From Halococcus sediminicola (GTDB lineage Archaea; Halobacteriota; Halobacteria; Halobacteriales; Halococcaceae): a DNA stretch of 64,000 bases. The stretch covers positions 62,001 through 126,000 of the forward strand of contig NZ_BBMP01000023.1 of NCBI RefSeq assembly GCF_000755245.1. Reading direction: 5' to 3'. The notes beneath the pieces are model-generated. The model was not told the origin of the DNA. It made no database searches and worked only from the letters and a program-made list of their open reading frames with translations. The number at the start of each line of letters is the position of its first letter. Position 1 is the stretch's first letter. Below are positions 59,852-64,000 of this stretch, in pieces. Position numbers and translations under genes: made by a program.

Positions 59852-60175
59852 CTATCACACCCTTTGACAAATTCTTTTAGAATCCGTGTCAATTTTAGCC
59901 CTTTAACAAACACTCTGAAGCAAACCTAATAATAGTGTCGACTACCCGCTGTACGCTCACTAGAACGCTATGACTCGCTCTAGTAGTCTGTCAATAGCGA
60001 ACTCTTCCGACGAGATCCTTCTGAGAGGGAATTCCGTCAACAGCGTTCCTCACTACCACGTTTCGCGCCACTTCAAAGTAGGGCACTCAGTTGAGTATCG
60101 GTATCCACCGCGCAATTCCCTGTCTTTTAAACAGTCTACAGTTGTCCACCTACCAACGGTACAGTAACAACCCAG
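59852..60175. promoter_or_regulatory. Divergent promoter region of glycan operons
   Basis: No gene is recognised. A TATA-like CTTTTAAA at about 60123-60130 precedes the gene at 60176 by about 50 nt. The left side should hold the promoter of the GT operon (TATA not identified with certainty). Confidence 0.4.
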
Positions 60176-62071
60176 ATGAACGCTACCACTTACCGGCGAC
60201 TCTCGAAGGCCACACTTGCAGCAGGTGCAATTGCGCTCACCGTTACCGCTGTCGCTGCACACCTCACGCCGGCGACGGGTTACGAACTTTCGATCTACCA
60301 GGCGACACCGAGTGTGTTCTGGATTGGTTTCTTTGCCGTGCTGGCGGTCGCGGCCGTTCTTGCCTTCGGCAGCGACCGACGATCGATCCGTATCGCGGCG
60401 CTGTGGCTCGGTGGTCTCGCAATCGTCGCGTTCACCGCGTTGCCACTCATTCGTGGCTACTATTTCTTTGGCCCGGAGGACGCGCTCACACATCTCGGCA
60501 CGACGAAGGGCCTCGTTCACGGAACCGTCGATCTCACGACGATTATCTATCCAGCGATGCACACTCTTGCTGTCCTTCTCGGCACGATCACTACAAAGTC
60601 GTTCACGTGGGCTCTCTTAATTACGGTCCCAATCTTCGTCGCGGTGTTTGTTCTGTACGTACCCCTCTGTGTACGCCTGATCGTTGCCCGTACCACTATC
60701 GACCCGATCGCCGTCTTCTCGGCCCTGCTCTTGCTCCCGATCGCCGTTATCTACCTCCCGGTGCTCCAGCCGATCCCGACCAGTGAAGCCATCCTCTTCA
60801 TCCCTGCTGTCACCTTCGTCCTACTCGCGTACACACGCCGCCCCCGACGGCTCGCCTTTGGCACCTTGCTTGTGATTACTCTCGCCTTTCTCGTCGTCCT
60901 TCACCCACAGCACGGGCTCGTTTTCGGAGCTCTACTCGGAATCGTACTGGTTACACAGTTTTTCGCCCAGACGCTGACGCGTACGGTCACGGGGCCGAAA
61001 GCAATCGCGAGCTTATTCGTCCAGTTCGTCGTGCTCGCCGGTGTTGGCCTCGCTGTCGTCTGGCTCTGGCTCAGTACCCAGTCGCTCTTTGGCCGGGGCG
61101 TTTCCGAGCTCGGCCCAGTGCTGTTTGACGTCGAGAACACCACTCAGCTTCGGACATTCCTCTCAACACACTCGCTTGACACCATCATCGCCGAACTGCT
61201 CGACAATCCCGCACAACCGATTATCCCGCGCAGCAACACACTACAAATACTCGGGGTGTCTGTCCGCGCAATCTATCGCCGCACGTTCGCCGTCGAGATC
61301 GTCTATGCTGTTTTCGCCATGCTCGCCCTCCTCGTTCCGATCCTCTCGAAACTGGCGGACCGCCGCAACATCCGCTATTCGGTCGTGCTCTCGCTCGCCT
61401 GTGGGGTCGTCCCTGCTGTGGTCCTCACCGTGCTATACGTCCTTGCGGGTAACCCGCTCCAGTATTTCCGGTATCTCGGCTTCATCCTCGTTTTCGTGAC
61501 GGTCCTCGGTGGCGTCTTCCTCTGGGAGGCACGCGCCACCGCCGAAACCTGGCTTCCATCGATGCCCGTCCGTAGCGTCCTTACCGTCGGCTTCGTCGTG
61601 TTGCTCGTCGTCTCCTCGTTCACGATGTTTCGCTCACCGTATGTCACCCAAGAGACCGACCATGTTCCGGAAGGGCAGATGGATGGCTACGAATTCGCGT
61701 TTGCCCATGGCGCAAGCGAGATGGGATTTGCCGGCGTCGGATCGCCGATCTATCGCTATCGCGATGGCATCGCCGGCTCGAATGCATCAAGCGTTCCCAA
61801 AGCATCGCTCGACGACCCACGCGGTAGCGGTGCGTACTCGCGCGTCCCATACCATTTCGCCGACCAACAGCTTCGAACACAGTCCGACGATCCGTTCTAT
61901 CTCCCGGTGACGGCAGCCGACCGACAGTCGAGCACACAACTGTACGGTGGGGTCGAGTTCTCGCGGGCGGACTTTGCATACCTCAATACAACACCCGGTA
62001 TCGCCAACACTTATGCGAACGGACAGTTCGACCTCTATCGTATCGAACCAATCAACGAAACCGATGGATGA
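60176..62071 (+). CDS. Large multi-pass membrane protein, GT-C-like
   Basis: A 631-aa protein with about 13 TM helices and a C-terminal extracellular tail of roughly 120 residues (about 510-631, YVTQETDHVPEGQMDGYEFA onwards). After helix 3 the outside loop GYYFFGPEDALTHLGTTKGL carries an ED pair and His in the position of the catalytic acids in GT-C enzymes. Such proteins are frequent in haloarchaeal glycosylation islands; polyprenyl-phosphate-sugar-dependent transfer is likely but unproven. Its tail mentions no known domain. Confidence 0.6.
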   Translation: MNATTYRRLSKATLAAGAIALTVTAVAAHLTPATGYELSIYQATPSVFWIGFFAVLAVAAVLAFGSDRRSIRIAALWLGGLAIVAFTALPLIRGYYFFGPEDALTHLGTTKGLVHGTVDLTTIIYPAMHTLAVLLGTITTKSFTWALLITVPIFVAVFVLYVPLCVRLIVARTTIDPIAVFSALLLLPIAVIYLPVLQPIPTSEAILFIPAVTFVLLAYTRRPRRLAFGTLLVITLAFLVVLHPQHGLVFGALLGIVLVTQFFAQTLTRTVTGPKAIASLFVQFVVLAGVGLAVVWLWLSTQSLFGRGVSELGPVLFDVENTTQLRTFLSTHSLDTIIAELLDNPAQPIIPRSNTLQILGVSVRAIYRRTFAVEIVYAVFAMLALLVPILSKLADRRNIRYSVVLSLACGVVPAVVLTVLYVLAGNPLQYFRYLGFILVFVTVLGGVFLWEARATAETWLPSMPVRSVLTVGFVVLLVVSSFTMFRSPYVTQETDHVPEGQMDGYEFAFAHGASEMGFAGVGSPIYRYRDGIAGSNASSVPKASLDDPRGSGAYSRVPYHFADQQLRTQSDDPFYLPVTAADRQSSTQLYGGVEFSRADFAYLNTTPGIANTYANGQFDLYRIEPINETDG

Positions 62072-62189
62072 AGGGTGTGTTCGGCCGTTCGTAGCCCTTA
62101 TTTCGCGGAGAGAATCCTGTGTTTAGCAAGTGGATATTGAAAATATCCATCAGATTCTTTACCAAACAATCCAACGATCAGAGAGAAAG

Positions 62190-62318
62190 ATGCCGTACAG
62201 CAAGACACCAGACAAGGAGGAATACTGCCCGACGTGTGAGTCCGTGCAGTCGATCACCCAAACTGTTGCGTGGCAACCAAACCAGTGTGAGGAGTGCGGA
62301 GCAGAGATCCCATCATAA
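62190..62318 (+). CDS. Tiny zinc-ribbon protein, 42 aa
   Basis: MPYSKTPDKEEYCPTCESVQ and later QPNQCEECGAEIPS: two CxxC knuckles 22 residues apart, a complete zinc ribbon. The ATG at 62190 is taken; an in-frame ATG at 62130 would add an unconvincing lead. Found alone after the membrane protein gene. Role unknown. Confidence 0.55.
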   Translation: MPYSKTPDKEEYCPTCESVQSITQTVAWQPNQCEECGAEIPS

Positions 62319-62445
62319 TAGAATAAGTCCGGCAGGCTTCGTTGGCGCGGTTTCAGCGAAAGTACGTGCGCGTTTCAAGGAGCGCTTCAAAATATTCTCA
62401 ATTATCATATTGCCGGTCAATCAACCACGTTCGAAGTTCGTTCCC

Positions 62446-64000
62446 TCAACCACCCGCTGCCGATCCGTTCGCCTTCGACTCTACGACGACTGACTCGAGC
62501 GCGATCGTCCCGTAGCCGGTCCGGAAGCCACGGAATTCGATTCCATTGCGCGGTTCCGCAAGCGTGAACGGGACGGTCACCGTCTGCGCCCCACTCGCTG
62601 CTGGCACCTGTTGACGGGCAATTACACGCGCTCTATCGCCCACCGCCACGTCGACGGTTAAGGCTGAGCCGTTCGCTCCGCTGTCGGCCGCGGAGACACG
62701 AAACGTTGCGGTGTAGTTGCCCGCTGGCAGCGCCGTGTAAGGACCGTGCCAGACGTTGCTGCCGTTGGTGCCATGAGTATCGACGAGGCGGCTACCGTTG
62801 ACTCGTCTTTCGCTCGCTGTGAACTCGTTGGCATCGAAGACAACGCGCTCGCTCGGTGATGATTGCGTGATGCCGACTGGCGATCCGTTATACCCCCGCT
62901 TGAGAATCCAGATACCGTCCTGATAGCGATAGACGCCGTACTCGTCGCCAACCAGGGGGAAATATGCGTCCCGCACGGGTATCGACCAGTCGTACGAGCG
63001 CGTATCGAGTCCTGTATCGAAGAGGACGTACTCCGGCTTCGGCGTGCCGTACTGCTGCTGATAGAGCCCGAACAGCGATGGATTCGGGATGAACGTCGCG
63101 TTCGAGCGCGTCGCGACGTGAGGATAGATCGTATTTTGGGTCACGAGTGAGGCATTTGCCGGCACACTCTCGACAGCCGTCGCAAGCGTCTCTTTGTGGT
63201 CGTTGGTCTCCGGCACCGCACCTTCGTCGGCGATAGTCTGTGCGCCGGCCCCGGCACTCGTCAGAAGCACCACGACGAGAAACGTCGTGAGCGCGCGTCC
63301 CGACGGTAACATCGGCGATAGTCGCCCCAATATGCGACTGGCCCCGATATAGACGAACGGCAGCAGATAGAGCGGGTAGTGGACATCGAACGTGTAGAAC
63401 GCCTCCGTCCCGCTGAGCAGCCATGCGAACCCGAGAAACGGTGCCAGCGCACCGAGCGTGCTCTCATCGACCAGCGCGAGGAACAGTACCGGTGCGAGAA
63501 AGAGCGCGAAATATAGCAGTTTGGTGAAGACGTCGGCTCCGAGCGACTCGACAATGAGTTCGGGCCGCGAAAGAATCAACGAGAGCAACTGACCGGTCGT
63601 TGCTCGGCCACCCTCGACGAATGGCTGCAGCGGGGCCGCGATCGCCGCCTCGCGGATGCCCGAGACACGGCTGAAGCGAGCGATGACCGCCCCCGAGAGG
63701 AGTTTCGCGGCGACGGTCAGTACGGCCGCCCCAGCGAACACCCATCGTTCGCGAGCAAGACGGCCGGCACGGTAGGCACTGATTGCGAGACCGACCAGAA
63801 AGCCGCCGCCGATGAGCACCATGAGTTCGTTGGTAACCAACACGAGTGCGAACGCGAGCAAAAACAGTCGATACCGCTCGTTGTGATACCAATGATAGGC
63901 CAAAAGGACCAGCATCGGCAGGAGAACGTGTTCTTGAAAGTCGTATATCCAGGCCGACCAGAGAAACGGGTTGCACGCATAGGAGACGGTTAGAAATCCA
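62446..64000 (-). CDS. DUF2079-type membrane protein, 5' end outside window
   Basis: More than 515 residues; the frame is open to the right edge, so the N-terminus is missing. SYACNPFLWSAWIYDFQEHV at the edge is the DUF2079 signature region (NPFLWxxWIYDFxEH). Several TM helices follow (LVLVTNELMVLIGGGFLVGL, LLYFALFLAPVLFLALVDES), then a soluble domain with LVTQNTIYPHVATRSNATFI and a C-terminal beta-sandwich (YTALPAGNYTATFRVSAADS) that could bind carbohydrate. Likely part of surface-glycan assembly. Confidence 0.8.
   Translation of the reverse strand, partial: GFLTVSYACNPFLWSAWIYDFQEHVLLPMLVLLAYHWYHNERYRLFLLAFALVLVTNELMVLIGGGFLVGLAISAYRAGRLARERWVFAGAAVLTVAAKLLSGAVIARFSRVSGIREAAIAAPLQPFVEGGRATTGQLLSLILSRPELIVESLGADVFTKLLYFALFLAPVLFLALVDESTLGALAPFLGFAWLLSGTEAFYTFDVHYPLYLLPFVYIGASRILGRLSPMLPSGRALTTFLVVVLLTSAGAGAQTIADEGAVPETNDHKETLATAVESVPANASLVTQNTIYPHVATRSNATFIPNPSLFGLYQQQYGTPKPEYVLFDTGLDTRSYDWSIPVRDAYFPLVGDEYGVYRYQDGIWILKRGYNGSPVGITQSSPSERVVFDANEFTASERRVNGSRLVDTHGTNGSNVWHGPYTALPAGNYTATFRVSAADSGANGSALTVDVAVGDRARVIARQQVPAASGAQTVTVPFTLAEPRNGIEFRGFRTGYGTIALESVVVESKANGSAAGG

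Noticed and set aside
1-64000. tRNA, rRNA or a clear integrase attachment site
   Set aside because: No cloverleaf-compatible sequence or rRNA stretch was recognised on reading both strands; a tRNAscan run would decide.

Overview
The window is from a halophilic archaeon (class Halobacteria). This rests on acidic protein composition, frequent twin-arginine (Tat) signals, TATA boxes about 26 nt upstream of apparently leaderless start codons, and gene families found mainly in haloarchaea (phiH1-repressor-like proteins, bacterio-opsin-activator-type HTH, FilR1-type regulators, tiny zinc-ribbon proteins). No rRNA, tRNA or CRISPR array was seen. The region is accessory in character, with toxin-antitoxin (TA) pairs, broken genes, dispersed repeats, IS6-family sequences and glycosylation genes.

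Layout. 0-5 kb: 5' part of a zinc alcohol dehydrogenase, an RHH/PIN TA pair, a TumA/TumE-like pair whose toxin is frameshifted, and an HTH regulator. 5-13.8 kb: ordinary haloarchaeal genes (EamA exporter, DUF368, acetyltransferases, halolysin-like subtilase, HIT, GtrA) separated by a nested-palindromic dispersed repeat of about 93 bp. 13.9-19.1 kb: a compact block (a 1012-aa winged-helix protein, small zinc proteins, a divergent phiH1-type repressor) that looks like part of a plasmid or provirus. 19.3-26.5 kb: decaying DNA with broken hydrolase, integrase, OsmC and both ends of a cytochrome P450, together with an intact RHH/RelE pair. 27-31.2 kb: two alkaline-phosphatase-superfamily proteins and small zinc proteins.

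The most striking part is 31.3-43.5 kb. Three adjacent Tat-exported enzymes with closely similar SH3-like domains (a GH73-like glucosaminidase, an M23 endopeptidase and an Amidase_2 N-acetylmuramoyl-alanine amidase) have the domain set needed to cut the glycan, cross-bridge and stem-peptide bonds of bacterial peptidoglycan, a polymer haloarchaea do not make. Next to them lie a D-aminopeptidase (DppA), a diaminopimelate decarboxylase (LysA), a DppE/OppA-type peptide-binding lipoprotein, a cytoplasmic NlpC/P60 peptidase, a class-A-beta-lactamase-fold serine hydrolase and a C39-like peptidase. The set resembles the Bacillus subtilis dpp-ykf murein-peptide recycling genes combined with a secreted lytic arsenal. 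I infer a locus for attacking bacterial cell walls and feeding on the products, with diaminopimelate ending as lysine. IS6-family remnants lie on both sides, and a decayed second amidase copy lies at one edge.

44-64 kb: an Asp/Ser/Asn-rich lipoprotein, a membrane-anchored staphylococcal-nuclease/lamin-tail protein, a winged-helix/PIN TA pair, then a surface-glycan island (flippase, AlkP-like proteins, GT4 and GT2 glycosyltransferases, large membrane proteins). The island contains an IS6-family element with perfect 15-bp terminal repeats and an 8-bp target duplication; its transposase is split by a 56-bp double-hairpin insertion. The last gene (DUF2079) runs off the right edge.
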